Part shown: positions 44,570-55,500 of the stretch, one piece after another | Position numbering within the stretch: the first letter of the stretch is position 1 | Layout: each line of letters begins with the position of its first letter | Assembly: GCF_018294505.1 (NCBI RefSeq) | Contig: NC_057798.1 | Span: forward strand, 370,656,156-370,720,155 | Reading direction: 5' to 3' | DNA from: Triticum aestivum | Lineage: Eukaryota; Streptophyta; Magnoliopsida; Poales; Poaceae | Length of the DNA: 64,000 nt | Made by a program: the position numbers and the translations under genes | Notes under the pieces: generated by a model | The model's database searches: none | What the model saw: only the letters and a program-made list of their open reading frames with translations | Told to the model about the DNA's origin: nothing

Positions 44570-44645
<76 letters not shown>

Positions 44646-45046
44646 AGGAACAAGTAGCCTTCGCCACCTACTCCTGAATTAAGGGAACGCGAGAAATCTT
44701 TCTCTATGTCAATTCAAAACAAAACAAACGGACGACTGAATCTAAAGTCTACTAGAGAGAAGATTGGCTCGAACGTCAACTACGGATTGCTCTATCCAAC
44801 CAACACATACCGTTTGCTATGATATTGTTTTGCTTTACCCAACTCCCCTTTTTGATAACAAGGCAAAAACCTCCGACCCGACATTCATGAGTTTCGAATG
44901 AAGAATGAAGAGTGCCCTGCCCCTCTTTTTTTCCCTAAATCTTGGATTTGGAAGTTGGTAAAGACCCACCCCTTGTTTAAGTCAGAATGAGTCCCCAAGA
45001 CATTGGCTTCCACCAACAGTGAACTATTAAGGATCACATCCCGCGC
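44420..45046. other. Spacer and 5' half of a nad1 trans-spliced intron (minus strand)
   Basis: Directly downstream of nad1 exon 3 (minus strand), sequence beginning GCGCGGGATGTGATCC has the form of a group II intron 5' end. In flowering plants the next nad1 intron is trans-spliced, which fits the absence of exon 4 here. Where the half-intron ends cannot be told. Confidence 0.5.
44571..44644. repeat. (TA)n microsatellite, about 74 bp
   Basis: A near-perfect TA run, with one TACA interruption at each end, lies between tRNA-fMet and nad1 exon 3. Length is likely to vary and to be miscounted in assembly. Confidence 0.95.
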
Positions 45047-45238
45047 ATATTCTACATTATAGCCTGCAACTAATTCAGCTTCCACTTCTGGGAGATCAGA
45101 CGGAGCTCGATTAGTTTCTGCTAGACGAGGAATAAGGAACATAACCAATACGGGGAACAAGGGAATATCGGACCATATCTGCTTTTGCGCCATGACAATC
45201 TCACTCGAATTACAGGGACCTACACATATTAGTACAGT
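45047..45238 (-). pseudogene. nad1: nad1 exon 3 (NADH dehydrogenase subunit 1, partial)
   Basis: The exon encodes [20 protein letters not shown], then [40 protein letters not shown]. Subunit 1 is a membrane core protein of respiratory complex I near the quinone site. The exon is exactly 192 nt, the size expected between the nad1 introns at coding positions 477 and 669, and is free of stops. Residues such as R in PRLAET and S in APSDLP are at sites where plants normally edit C to U, so this is a genomic, unedited copy. Upstream is the cis intron with a clear domain V; downstream is the half-intron of a trans-splicing junction. Exons 1, 4 and 5 are not in the window. In a nuclear setting it is a non-functional fragment. 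Confidence 0.92.
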
Positions 45239-46660
45239 ATACCGGGGTCCCCGGCCAGAACCACACGTGCAAGTTTCCCTGCATGTGGCTCGTCCGTGCT
45301 TTTATCCGAGGCGCTGCCTGCGACTCTGCATGGGAGAAGAGGTCTGAATTGCAAACTTTCGTGTTCAGAGCATTGCATTGTCTAAGGGAGTAGGGTGAGT
45401 AAGCTGCGCCTACCAAGCTAAGCTTTCGTCGAAAAGGCATCACTGCTTCCTTTTCGGCGCCCGCCCTTTATTTAGATGTTGGGGCAAGGCAAGCCCAAGG
45501 AAAGTCTAGGTTGGCGCTCCATCTCGGCCGGCATCCTGCTCTCGAGAGGGTGTGGTCCTTGAGCGAACTAGTCATGTGCTGTGTTGCCCCAACGCAGGGG
45601 CATTTGGTGAGGAGCTACGGTCCGGTGGTTGACAAGCCACTGATCGGAGGCGACTGGACTGGAGTGCTTTCATCAAATGATGCATGTGGGCTGAGCCATT
45701 CCCATCCCAAGTGGTGGCCCGATTCGGCCTGGCCTGGTCGGAAAGAGATTCTAAATCTCAAATATGCGCACCGAGAATAGATATCTATGTTAGCTAGCGG
45801 GGGAGGGCTTTCCCCTGGTAGTCCCGCTGCGTCCTCTGACAGTCCGTCTCGTCTCATCTTTCTTTGGCTATACTTGTAGCCAGCCATATTAGCTCCACAT
45901 TCCACCCTTTTTGATTTCTGACGAAAAAGGCAGTCATCAGTCGCCCCCTTTCCTATTTAGCTTTGCTTGCTGCCTATTATGAGAATAGGTCCTGGTTCAA
46001 GCGGCCCGCCTTTCATCATCATCTATACCAGCTGCCACGCACGATCCCATAGGAACGATTTCATCGCCCTAAGAAGCAGAACGCGCCATCACCTACAGCC
46101 CTTTCCTCTGCCGGGGACTTTCACGAAATGAAAACGGGCGGCATCATCGTATGCTCGACATTAGTTGCCCTGGTGTATATCCCGGAGTACTCCTATGGCC
46201 GATCTGTCACCCATACATGAAGGCCTTGGCCCCGTCCCGTGTGGAGAATTCCCCCCTTACGGCACGGCTTAGTCTGTTATTTTATTTTGTCAGAGTGGAT
46301 TCGGACCGCCACTTCTCTAAAAGCATGGTTCTTGCCTCCCTCTCTCCTCCCTCCTTGGAGCTCGTCCATTCGTTGGGTGATCCCTTGCTCCCACGTTCGA
46401 GTGTTTGCTCATCGTTTAGGCCGGTGAGTGACATTTTTGCTCATTGCAGTCGCCTCCGGGGTTCTTCGCACCTGGGTAGTACCAGGACCCTTGTGCCCCG
46501 GACTGCACTGCCCACCCTATGACCCAAAACTCAAAATGAGCCTTGCAACGAGACGCGGACATTCCTCATGCTGTGGTTCCCTCCGGTCCGTTCCCGGGTT
46601 GGGTTAGGGGAAGATCCGAGCGATTGCTTTCGCGGATCCAAACGTGCTCACAAGGCGCAC
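45239..46660 (-). other. Group II intron between nad1 exons 2 and 3
   Basis: The 1422-nt intron has 5' end GTGCGCCTTGTGAG (canonical GTGYG) and 3' end CCCGGTAT. Domain V is plain at 45257-45291 (minus): GAGCCACATGCAGGGAAACT followed by TGCACGTGTGGTTCT. Domain VI follows directly. No maturase ORF is inside. In plants this intron (nad1i477) is cis-spliced. Minor frames in it (for example 45210-45443 minus) are not genes. Confidence 0.9.
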
Positions 46661-46743
46661 AATAAGAATAAGACCAATAGAGACTTCATAAGGGACCATT
46701 TGAGCTGTAGATCGTAATGCTCCTAGAACAACATATTTCGAAT
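46661..46743 (-). pseudogene. nad1: nad1 exon 2 (partial gene)
   Basis: The 83-nt exon reads, after a split Asn codon, [20 protein letters not shown] and SIGLILI, a conserved loop and helix of complex I subunit 1. Length 83 is exactly coding positions 395-477 of plant nad1. It begins after a group II intron 3' half and ends at GTGCG of the cis intron. The preceding intron is trans-spliced in plants, matching the absence of exon 1. P in QMVPYEV is at an expected editing site. Confidence 0.9.
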
Positions 46744-46850
46744 ATAGAGGACATTCCCAACAATCCACGAGAATATCATACCCAACTATGAATCATACGA
46801 GCACATCCTCTGTCACCCCCACCGCGCATACGGCTCTATACCCCAACCCA
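46744..46850 (-). other. 3' half of the nad1 trans-spliced intron before exon 2
   Basis: Upstream of exon 2 on the minus strand, 46790-46836 reads GAGCCGTATGCG...GTGCTCGTATGATTC, a domain V-like hairpin but 47 nt long where about 34 is usual. The stem partners with G.U pairs. The extra length is in the loop side. It lies about 45 bases from the exon, leaving room for domain VI. Confidence 0.55.
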
Positions 46851-47122
46851 ACTTGCTCTGGCCCTGGGTCCTCCCGCATCTCTTCCTCGGTAAGCGGACC
46901 GTGGAAGCTGGGGAGTATCCGCTTGGGACTGATAGAAAACAGCATATCTTTTCCCTCCCGACCCCTATAAAAATCTAGTGGAAGTCCGGTCGCGTCGGAG
47001 ACATCTTTATCTGATTTTGAGGCTTCGTCGTCCGGCTCCTCCAAAATTATGTTAGGATCGACTGGCTCATCCTCATCATCCGAAAAGAAAATAGAGACAA
47101 AACAGATTGGTTTCAATGACAT
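46793..47122 (-). CDS. Unassigned acidic ORF overlapping nad1 intron sequence
   Basis: A 109-codon frame begins MSLKPICFVSIFFSDDEDEP and contains DPNIILEEPDDEASKSDKDV and HGPLTEEEMREDPGPEQVGL. The first half is strongly acidic. Its last 15 codons cross the domain V-like hairpin of the half-intron, so the 3' part is at best coincidental coding. Sitting between rps13 and nad1 exon 2, it could be a chance frame in the conserved intron half or an mtDNA ORF of unknown role. I recognise no domain. Confidence 0.35.
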   Translation of the reverse strand: MSLKPICFVSIFFSDDEDEPVDPNIILEEPDDEASKSDKDVSDATGLPLDFYRGREGKDMLFSISPKRILPSFHGPLTEEEMREDPGPEQVGLGYRAVCAVGVTEDVLV

Positions 47123-47691
47123 ATCTAATCAGACTGAAATTGATGTCGAAGACACGATCATTCACATCAATTGAAGCAGGCAGGAAGGGCGCGGAAGCTA
47201 CCATTTAAGGAATGCAATGCAAGCAAGGTAGCTTGCTTACTCTCCATCTAGCGTGCGTTAGCGGCAAGGAAGGAGGCATTGGAAAGACTAGACCATACAC
47301 ATTAATTAGTATAAGAAAGAGGCATTCGGGAAGCGACTAGTCGCTTCTGGCGAAGCTTAACAAAGGCCGACTACTACATAGAGACAACTACTACCAGTCA
47401 TGAGCGATAGTGAAGCCGTCAGAGGCAGAAGCTATCGCTTGACGGATGAAGCCGAGCCGATACGATAGGCGGGCGAAGTGAGCGAGACCAAGACGGGCCA
47501 GGCGTGGAGTGGCGAAGGGGGCCTACTATATGTTTACGTGATTAGTAAGCGGTTCAAGACATCGAACGAAAAATCAAGTGAACTAATGAACAGTGTGATT
47601 GATCAGACAAGTACCAAGGAGCAAGAAAACGTATGCACTTTAGCAAGGGATGAGCGCGAAATCCGTTGCTTGTTCTTTTGGTAGCCTTCTT
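47123..47691. other. Spacer between rps13 and nad1 exon 2
   Basis: It contains mitochondrial-style repeated words. CTTCTGGCGAAGCTTAAC at about 47,345 and AAGGCCGACTACTACATAG at about 47,363 recur near the right end of the window (63,915 and 63,980). No gene is recognised. Confidence 0.5.
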
Positions 47692-48042
47692 TCATTTCCG
47701 AATTTGCTTGCGAGCAATCCTTGCATTAGTATGAGTTCGTTGACCGCGTAAGGGCGATCCATCTTGATGACGAATTCCACGATAACGAGAAATAGAAATT
47801 AATCGTTCGATGTCTGCTCGTTCTCCCCTCTTCAATTCCCAATGAACAACATGATCTTGAGCTATCATTTGTTCAATTTGGTCGATCTGATACTTAGTTA
47901 ACTCATTCATCTTGATGTTCCCACTGATACCTAATCGATAACGAAGCTGAATGGCTTTTTTCGGTCCAATTCCATCCATTTTTGTTGAGGCAATTCTTAC
48001 TTGTTCATCGGGAAGTGATCTAGCTCCTGAGATATATGACAC
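47692..48042 (-). CDS. rps13: Mitochondrial ribosomal protein S13
   Basis: An uninterrupted 116-codon frame begins MSYISGARSLPDEQVRIAST and ends RGQRTHTNARIARKQIRK, full length for plant mitochondrial S13. The N-terminal helix-two-turn-helix (KMDGIGPKKAIQLRYRLGIS), central helices and basic C-terminal tail with GxRHxxGxPxRGQRTxxNAR are all present. S13 sits in the small-subunit head and contacts the P-site tRNA. Sites such as SRYRGIR, where plants edit CGT to TGT, are unedited. It is upstream of nad1 exons 2-3 on the same strand, as in cereal mtDNA. The frame is intact, but if nuclear it has no visible promoter or targeting peptide and is probably silent. Confidence 0.95.
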   Translation of the reverse strand: MSYISGARSLPDEQVRIASTKMDGIGPKKAIQLRYRLGISGNIKMNELTKYQIDQIEQMIAQDHVVHWELKRGERADIERLISISRYRGIRHQDGSPLRGQRTHTNARIARKQIRK

Positions 48043-48196
48043 TCTTTATCCTTATCTTTTCCTGGTCTTCTCGGCTGGAAGCTACAATCTACACCTCTCC
48101 AAACACAAACGCAATATCTTGAGTACCCGGAACCATGTTTAGTCCTGCAAAAGCGCAGCTGTAGCCCCCCTAGAATCTTCGGCTCCTCGTTTTTAT

Positions 48197-48455
48197 TCAA
48201 TTATGAAATGACTCATTTTGATGGAGATTTGTAGCATCATTCAAGCAAATACAAATTGAGATCGTAGAAACATGAGCTTGTGATATAGCTACACCAAATT
48301 CCAGACCGGTTAATGCTAGAACTATAAATAACGGACCAAGATCTCCTATGAAATAGAAAATATTATTAAGAAATAGCATAGTCCAAGCAAACCCACTTAA
48401 AATCTTTACTAAACTATTACCGACCATCATATTAGCAAATAAACATACTTAGTGA
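48197..48455 (-). pseudogene. atp6: atp6 3' fragment (ATP synthase subunit a)
   Basis: The translation reads VCLFANMMVGNSLVKILSGF, AWTMLFLNN, GDLGPLFIVLALTGLEFGVA and ISQAHVSTISICICLNDATN, the last third of the proton-channel subunit a with its two C-terminal membrane helices. An in-frame stop lies just before VCLFAN at about 48,456, and upstream sequence no longer matches, so this is a recombination breakpoint, not a start. The frame ends ESFHN and TGA at 48,197. The stator-side arginine helix region is mostly missing. Duplicated gene tails like this are common in plant mtDNA. It is non-functional alone. Confidence 0.88.
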
Positions 48456-49267
48456 CTAGCTCAAGTGCATTTGATTGCAAAAAAGACTGGCATTGACTCC
48501 GGGTCAAATCTACAGGAGGCGTGCAAATCAAATGCGAAAGAAAGGAAAACATTTTTGTTTCTTCTGCTTCAATGCCGTGATATACTCAGGATGTTTACGA
48601 TACCTACCCATTAATTGCTCTAACTTCTCGTGGTTCACCCCTAGCTATGCCCGCTTCTATGAAATTCCAAATTCTGCTTGCAAGCTCATCAAAGCTAGGC
48701 AACTCTTTGTCAGTGATTTCATGCCTACCAAGCAGGTACACTCTAATGTATACACCCTTTAAGAAAAGAAATCCTTCTCGTATTCTGCTGCTTTTTTGAT
48801 TCATTTTATCCCAATAATAGCATAGACATCATATATTTATTCTTGCAAGCTCAAGTGCTTGATTGTTGACAAATTCTTCTCTCAGCAGGGCACCTCAGGT
48901 ACCTGTCTATAGTTTCCTGTCTTGAAGGGGGGCGACGCAGCTATTTTCTTTAACAACACGTCATTCAACGAAGTGTTTCGTTATTTGGTCATCATTAAAA
49001 AGTTTCTAGTGATAAAGTGAGCCTATTATATTAAGTTTAGAGGATTCTCCTAACGTGATGAGTTTAGTTTCTCACTTTTAAAGATCACTGGTGGCAATGG
49101 TACTTCCTTTTATGCAACAACTCATGTATGTACCATTTGGTAATTGGAGTTTGATAAGACCATGGATCCTTATATACAAAACATACTTGGCCAACTAAGG
49201 CCCTGCAGTCCAATGTCCGATATGGGCAGCAGATACATCAACCTCCTAGAGTTTATTTTCCAATATT
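48456..49267. other. Mitochondrial spacer, no gene recognised
   Basis: Short frames only. One minus frame (48604-48804) reads GRHEITDKELPSFDELASRI, and the plus frame from 48,475 includes RRRANQMRKKGKHF; neither is assigned. It may hold the upstream part of the adjacent Gypsy scrap. Confidence 0.4.
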
Positions 49268-49628
49268 TGAAGGGGCCAGGTCTTGGATACAAAAGTGTGA
49301 ACATTACTTTTCGGTGTACCAAGTTACGGATTGGTACAAGGTAGAACTTTCAGCTATGCACCTTAGGGGGAGAGCTGAAAGCTGGTACAACAGTTTCTTA
49401 GTGAATAGGGGACAAGTATCTTTGCAAGAGTGAATTCAAGAGATTGTAGAGAGGTTTGAGGTAAGAAATGTGGTTGGTGTAGTTGATGAGTTTAAGCACT
49501 TGAGGCAAAGAGGAAGCCTAGAAGAGTACAAGTCACACACAATTGGCAGAATTGAGGGCTGCCATGTTGAGGTGCAATCCCTATTACGATGACAACCTTT
49601 TTTGACAAAGTTTTCTTGGGGGTATTGT
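49268..49628 (+). pseudogene. Ty3/Gypsy gag fragment in mitochondrial DNA
   Basis: With stops ignored, the plus frame gives RSWIQKCEHYFSVYQV, KVELSAMHLRGRAESWYNSF, then VERFEVRNVVGVVDEFKHLR and RGSLEEYKSH. This is the retrotransposon gag capsid region (W..CE.YF...., K...A..HL.G.A..W, EF..LRQ.GS.EEY) of plant Gypsy elements. At least two stop codons interrupt it (near 49,435 and 49,590). No LTR or pol is nearby. It is a decayed nuclear-derived scrap in mitochondrial spacer. Confidence 0.88.
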
Positions 49629-52161
49629 AAATAGAGATAGATGTTTCGTCCGGCTCTGAGAAACAATTCGGCAACCCCACTCTTCCCTTTGCCTCTTCGA
49701 CATCTATTTTTGAAACTTGATTCGGTTGAGTTTGAAGCAAGGATCTAATCAGATAACGCTTTGTTCTCCAATGAATGGAGGTGGAATAATTTATTGAGAT
49801 AGAGAAAGCTACATCTCGACTTTATTTAAACGAAAGAAAAAGGTTAGTCCTGCTCCTAGACTTCCAATTCCAAGTAGTAGTAACGGAAAGGAACAGGTTT
49901 AGGAGAACTTTTTTTATGTCTTTCTTATAGCGATCGCTGAAAGTCAGTCAATGCCCTGGCTTCAATGAATGAAGACCGATGGGCTACGAAGTGGAGATGA
50001 CGTCATCGTGTCATTGCTCGTGATGTCTTCACCAGGATTTGACTTACCAATGTGAAAGGTACCGTGCCAGTGGTTCTATCATTTAGATAGAGAGTGATCT
50101 TTCCTTCTTGTCGAAGAAAGATATGACGTTGGGAAGGGAAAGGGAGTAGAAACATTTTCGTAGCCTTGGGGCGAAGGGCTGAGAGTTCCGTGATCCAGTT
50201 CTTTGAGCATACATAGGTTGAGGATGGAACTCCTATAGCAATCGATGTGGAAAAAGGCAACAGCCGAGAAAAGCAGAAAAAGCGAGTGAGATCTTGACTT
50301 TCTATTATCATACAACATAGAAGTATTTAATCAAATCAGAAAGAGCCCTGGGATTTGACCAAAACGGCATAATTGAAAGCTCTTGTCTCAGTTGCTCGCC
50401 TAAGAAAAGGTACCAGGTTGCTCCGTGATGACGAATAAGCAACCCATCCCAATCCTTGCTTTCATAGAAAAAGGTGAATTTACTTGAATATTCGTTCAAT
50501 GACTCAATATTTAGTAATCAAATCATGCGTTTGTTAGATCATTTAGTGATAAATAAAACGAGAATAAAGAGAGAGTCCTCACCTCAATATCGACAACAAT
50601 GACCTGGCAAGTGAAGTAAAGTAAAAGCAAAGTAGAGCCCGGTTGATGTCAGATCTTAAGCTAAGCTACGGGGCCGGGAATATACTCCAGGTTGGGAGAT
50701 CTGTCCTGCCATCGGGCATGCAAGAAGCTATGTGCGCAGGGCATCAGAGGCTTACTCAAATGGAACATACGAATCCAACCTTGCCTGACTCTCTTTTTCA
50801 TACTTGCCCTCGGGATCAGTGGTAGATTCGTAACGTTATTACTCATGGGTAGCAGATGATGGATCCATTTCTGTTGAAGCAGTGGAGTGAAGAGGAGGGT
50901 TGGGTCCCGCCTCACAACGAGCCCGGGTAGCTAGATAGGTAGATAGTAGATAGCAGTCCGAATAGTGATAAAATCTGAAATAATCTTCTTCTTGATTGAA
51001 AGAAAGCTTGTGCCGGAAATAGAGAGAGTTCTGCTCTTGGTTGACATAGATTGCTCTACTCTCAAATTGACATACATAGAGTTGAAAACATACTCCTCAC
51101 AAATGATCATAGTTCACTACTAATGAGCGAGTAACTACTAACGTTATGAGCAAAAAGACGAATCTACTTGGTTCATATCATATGTTCCGCTCCGTTGACA
51201 GGTTCATATATGTACCTGATGTTCATGGAAACAACAGGATGATAATTCGTTGATGGGAAACTCACTTTGCTATGCTAGGAAACTGACTAATGAAACTAAC
51301 AAGTTCAAGTGCTCTAGTCAGGTAGTAAGCTCCAGTGGGAAGCGCTAGTCCAGATAGAAAGAATAGACAGGAGGATTGCCAGGTTGGTCCGCACAGGTGC
51401 ATATCTGTAGGTTTCAGCACGGGATTCCAGATCGTTGGTACCCGATGTTCAGTTCATGGGAATGGGAATGTAGGAAACTCTCTCTTCCGTCCGGAACATA
51501 TAGATAGATTGATTGTTGTAGCAGCAAGTCAACTAGATCCAGTGAGGAATGAGAACCTTTCCGGGGGCAAGGGGGGGGGCGAAGCTACTAGCTACTATTA
51601 CTATTGGCTATGGATGTTCTAACACGAACGGAGTCTATACGAGCAGAGGAAAGCGAAGCGTATTGGTTGGTTTGGATTTCAGAGTGCACTGGTTCTATTC
51701 TAACTAGACTCGCATCATAAGTTTGCCTGCTTTAAAATCCCGCGAAAGTACTACTGGCAGCTACTATATGAGGTTGATGCCACGAAGATTATTATATCTA
51801 CATGAAAGGAAAATGAATGGAAAGGAAAATGAATGTGAAGCAAGAGGATGTGCGCAACGTCGCGCTTGAAAGTCTTGTCTATGAAACCAAACCCTAGTTC
51901 CGTGAGGAGGAAGACTCTCTTCGGTCGAGGGATGGATGGACTAGTGCCGTAAGGATGAGTGATGCTAGAGGGAAGTAGATCAATAGGTGGCGCTTGCTTA
52001 CTGCAGTGACAAGGAAATCAAACACAGTAGTGGCCAGGCCAGTCTCAAGAATGGGTGAGTCAAGTAAACTTGCCAGTATGCCGGGAAGCCGGTAATGCTA
52101 GGGTATCTCCAGTCGAAAGGATGCCGAATCCAACTAATACGGCTACGCTTGAGGAAGAAGA
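49629..52161. other. Mitochondrial spacer, no gene recognised
   Basis: AT/GC-balanced spacer with frames under about 100 codons on both strands. No tRNA, intron domain V or known gene was seen. A short G run is at about 51,572. Confidence 0.45.
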
Positions 52162-52572
52162 GTGCTCCTACTCCTACTTATTCTTCTAAGAATAGGCCCG
52201 GTGCTAACTCCTCCTTCCGGACTGCCCTTCATCGGCACGAAAGTAAGATTGGACATGATAGACGGAAGCAGAATCGAGGCAGTATCAGTTTCCAGGTTTC
52301 GAGGAAGGAAATGTCTGCGGGGCTCTCTTATTTTCTTAAAGGATGAGTGTGTATACAACCAACCTATAATACGTATTTTCGAGGTTCCTATGCTATGGTA
52401 TCCAGGTTCCCGTCAGGGAAGGGATAGGGTGCCGTGTTTTCCACAGAACAGTCTGGTGGAATCCAGTGGTATACAGAAGCTCTGTGCCCTTCTCTTTCTC
52501 CTGCAGCAATATGAACTCAAAGGGATCCTTTCCTACCCGAGACAGTTTCATAGCTCCTACCTTTACTCTTGA
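52162..52572 (+). CDS. Unassigned 136-codon mitochondrial ORF
   Basis: The frame begins MLLLLLILLRIGPVLTPPSG, a short hydrophobic start, then FIGTKVRLDMIDGSRIEAVS and SRFRGRKCLRGSLIFLKDEC. It is the longest plus-strand frame in the spacer around it. The N-terminal leucines come from a CTCCTACT repeat and may be fortuitous. I do not recognise a family. It could be a chimeric mtDNA ORF or chance. Confidence 0.3.
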   Translation: MLLLLLILLRIGPVLTPPSGLPFIGTKVRLDMIDGSRIEAVSVSRFRGRKCLRGSLIFLKDECVYNQPIIRIFEVPMLWYPGSRQGRDRVPCFPQNSLVESSGIQKLCALLFLLQQYELKGILSYPRQFHSSYLYS

Positions 52573-55500
52573 TTTGCGCTAGAGTGCTCGTCAGTGATCT
52601 CCATTCAAAAAAGTGGAAAGGAATGTTCCATTGCCACGAACAATATGGGCTTTCTCATGGATTCCCCTTTTTCTTCTACACATTAGACTAATATAATTGG
52701 ATTGGGAATTCGCAGGAATGGGTATTGAGAGGAGGATCACCATGGCCAAAACAGCTCTTGTCAGCGACAAACTCTATGATTTGCCAATTCCAATCGATTT
52801 GCATATCAGCAAGCAGGGATGAGCACATCTGGAAACCTTGACTTCCTCTGGATGCGGACCAATATATGCATAAACCTTCGTTGGCTGGGTTCTTGTTTCT
52901 CATCGAGAGTGTTGAGACTATCTTTCAAGGAAGCTTCCCAGCATGACCTTTCCCTGAATTGGCGTATAGTGAGGTGAGTATCCGGGTATCATGACAACTC
53001 CAGTCAAGCACTGGGCAATACTGGCACTTAGATGGATTAGATGACTTTTGATGATCAGCCTTTACCAGCGGGCACTGGCCACTTACATACAGAACCTATA
53101 CATTTCCAAATAGGAGATGAGAGAGCCCTTGATCCGGCGCATGACTCTCACGAATGAGAAGCTCAATAGCCATCTATCTAGAGAAGGAACTAATGCCACT
53201 GATAGGAAATCCATAGACCGTACGCCCACTTACCACTCTACCACTTCAATTCAATGACGGACTTCGCCGATACCTAGCTTGATAGAGATCGATCACTGGC
53301 ATGTGGCGTATATTTCCGAGAGAAAGAGGACTGAAATTCACCTTTACCCCTTCTATCACAGGTCTCACTAGAGATTCCCACAAACAAAAGAGAGATTAGG
53401 AAGACCTCTCCTTTGCGAACTTGGATGGCATTTTCCGCAATCTGTTTTGTGGATGATATCCTTCCATACCAGGAGGATCTGCTGGAGAATCAAGGGTCCA
53501 TTCCAATAGACATAGTGCAAGAGAAGAGAATTGGGTGACTTGAATATGCAGCAATTTGCCCGGCTATGGATAGGCAGGCATTCCTTTCTATGGGCCACCC
53601 ACTGCTCCTAATCAAGAAATTGCTTTAGGGCAAGAGTCATGTGTGACCAGATTGGAAACCGAATTCCATTCCTGATGAGAAACTATCTTATATTCCTCCT
53701 ATTCTGGAAGGTTTTCTAGCCACCTGCTTAGAGATTTGATGGACTACCAATCCAAATAGCAGTCAAGAAAGAATCCAAGTTGTAGTCAAGATAGATGGAA
53801 TGGACCAGGGCGCAAGGAAAGAGATCCAGAACGAGACCGATCATTCATTCCCTCTTTCTCTGGCTGTAGAATTGACATAGAACTAGTTTTTCTTCCCAAG
53901 GCCCAATTCTTAATGATTGAGGAAATGCACGCTCACATAATGGGAAAATCATGTATAATCCTTACGAGAAATCTCCTACTTTCCTCTCTACAGGGAAGTG
54001 CGCCAGTTCGAGAAATATCGTTGATAGAATGAATGCTCTTACGCGCTAATGAATGATGACTTATTTAAAGAATTTCTTGATATCTTGCAGAATGGTTTTC
54101 ATGCTAATCAGAAGGGAAATATACTTGAAATTGTTTTTTTCTGAATGAGAAAGCCTTTGGCAAACTCCTTGCAAATCTGTTTTTGCCGGGCACAATAGAC
54201 ATATCTGCTCAGTCACAACATAAGGAACCCCCAATGTTCCTCAAAGCCTACCCGACCTGACAACTTTAGTTGAATGATCTAATCCCGAAGCAAGCTTTCT
54301 ACTTAAATTGCTATGACTGGCCAACTAATGATAGGACTACCTTTCTTGATGCTTTGAATCTGTATTCAAAGCTTTTTTCCAACTACCGGGACTACTAATT
54401 TCAAGTACAAAGCTCTCCTATGAATATGCTACTGCTCTTACTTTCTACCTGAATCCGAGCATTGAAGCAAGCTCTTTATCGCGCCATAACCGAGTCTCTC
54501 CTTGCAGCTCTGACCAATCCACCCGTCATTGCAAATAACTGCTCCTTACTCTTTGATTGTATGTCCATTTTTGCTTGATGTCTGGCTCACCGGATCTGGT
54601 ACATGAAAAAGCCATTCCTTTTCGCTTTCCTTCAACCACTCAGTATACTTTTTGACTGGAAGAGTCAAGCGAAAGCAATTAGTTTAGAAGGAAGAGGAAG
54701 ACCTAGGGGGCTTACGTCCTCATTTCACTCTTTTTGCTCCTGCGAGACACGACTCAACTACTTTTTACAATTGATAGGGTAGCCCGGAGGTCAGGTGAAG
54801 GGTCTTCCCCATAAAGATAGATTAGTACTTGGAAGGTTCAGATGAAGGAAGGGCTGAAACAAGGCAAACACTATTCAATGGGGTAAATAAATATGAGCAA
54901 TCCGTGAGAATAGCAAACCCCTATCTCTTAAAAAGAAGAAGATAGATAGGTCCACGAGTTGAGACAGAGAAGTTCTAACTAATCAAGTAGGAGTTTACCC
55001 ACGAGAGTCAGAGGCTGCATCATCAAAGGGGTATAGAAATAATTCAGAAGCACTATGGCCTGAAGCGAAGGGCAGGAACGAACGGAATCAATGTGTTCCG
55101 ATTTATCCGGAGTAAGGACAACAGCTGAGAAGGGACAAAAAAATAGCATAGACAAAAGGTAGGACCAGATCACGCGAAGAGCTCTTCGCCCTATTGATTA
55201 GGAATCTCGATCAGAAACCACCAGGCCATGTCTCCCGATAAAAGATGATCCCCACAATGGATGTCAGGCCTTGGCTTTATAAAATCTGATTGGATCCGCA
55301 CTAGAGGATAAGAATACAGATAGGCTGACTAAGAAGATCTTCAAATTGTCTTACCTGAAAAGATGAGTTATTCAAAGGAATACCTGAAGAATAGAATATA
55401 ATAGAATAGAATAAACACATGGCACAGCTGGGTGCTAGAATAGTAGTTGATAGAAGTTCTAGTCACTTAAAAAAATAACCACTGCTTAACTTAATTAGAT

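Noticed and set aside
45210..46522. Several 60-120 codon ORFs between nad1 exons
   Set aside because: They lie wholly inside the group II intron bounded by GTGCG and domain V/VI, and lack maturase motifs.
48043..48196. Short frame upstream of rps13 as an extra gene
   Set aside because: It is only the upstream spacer read in another frame, with no known domain.
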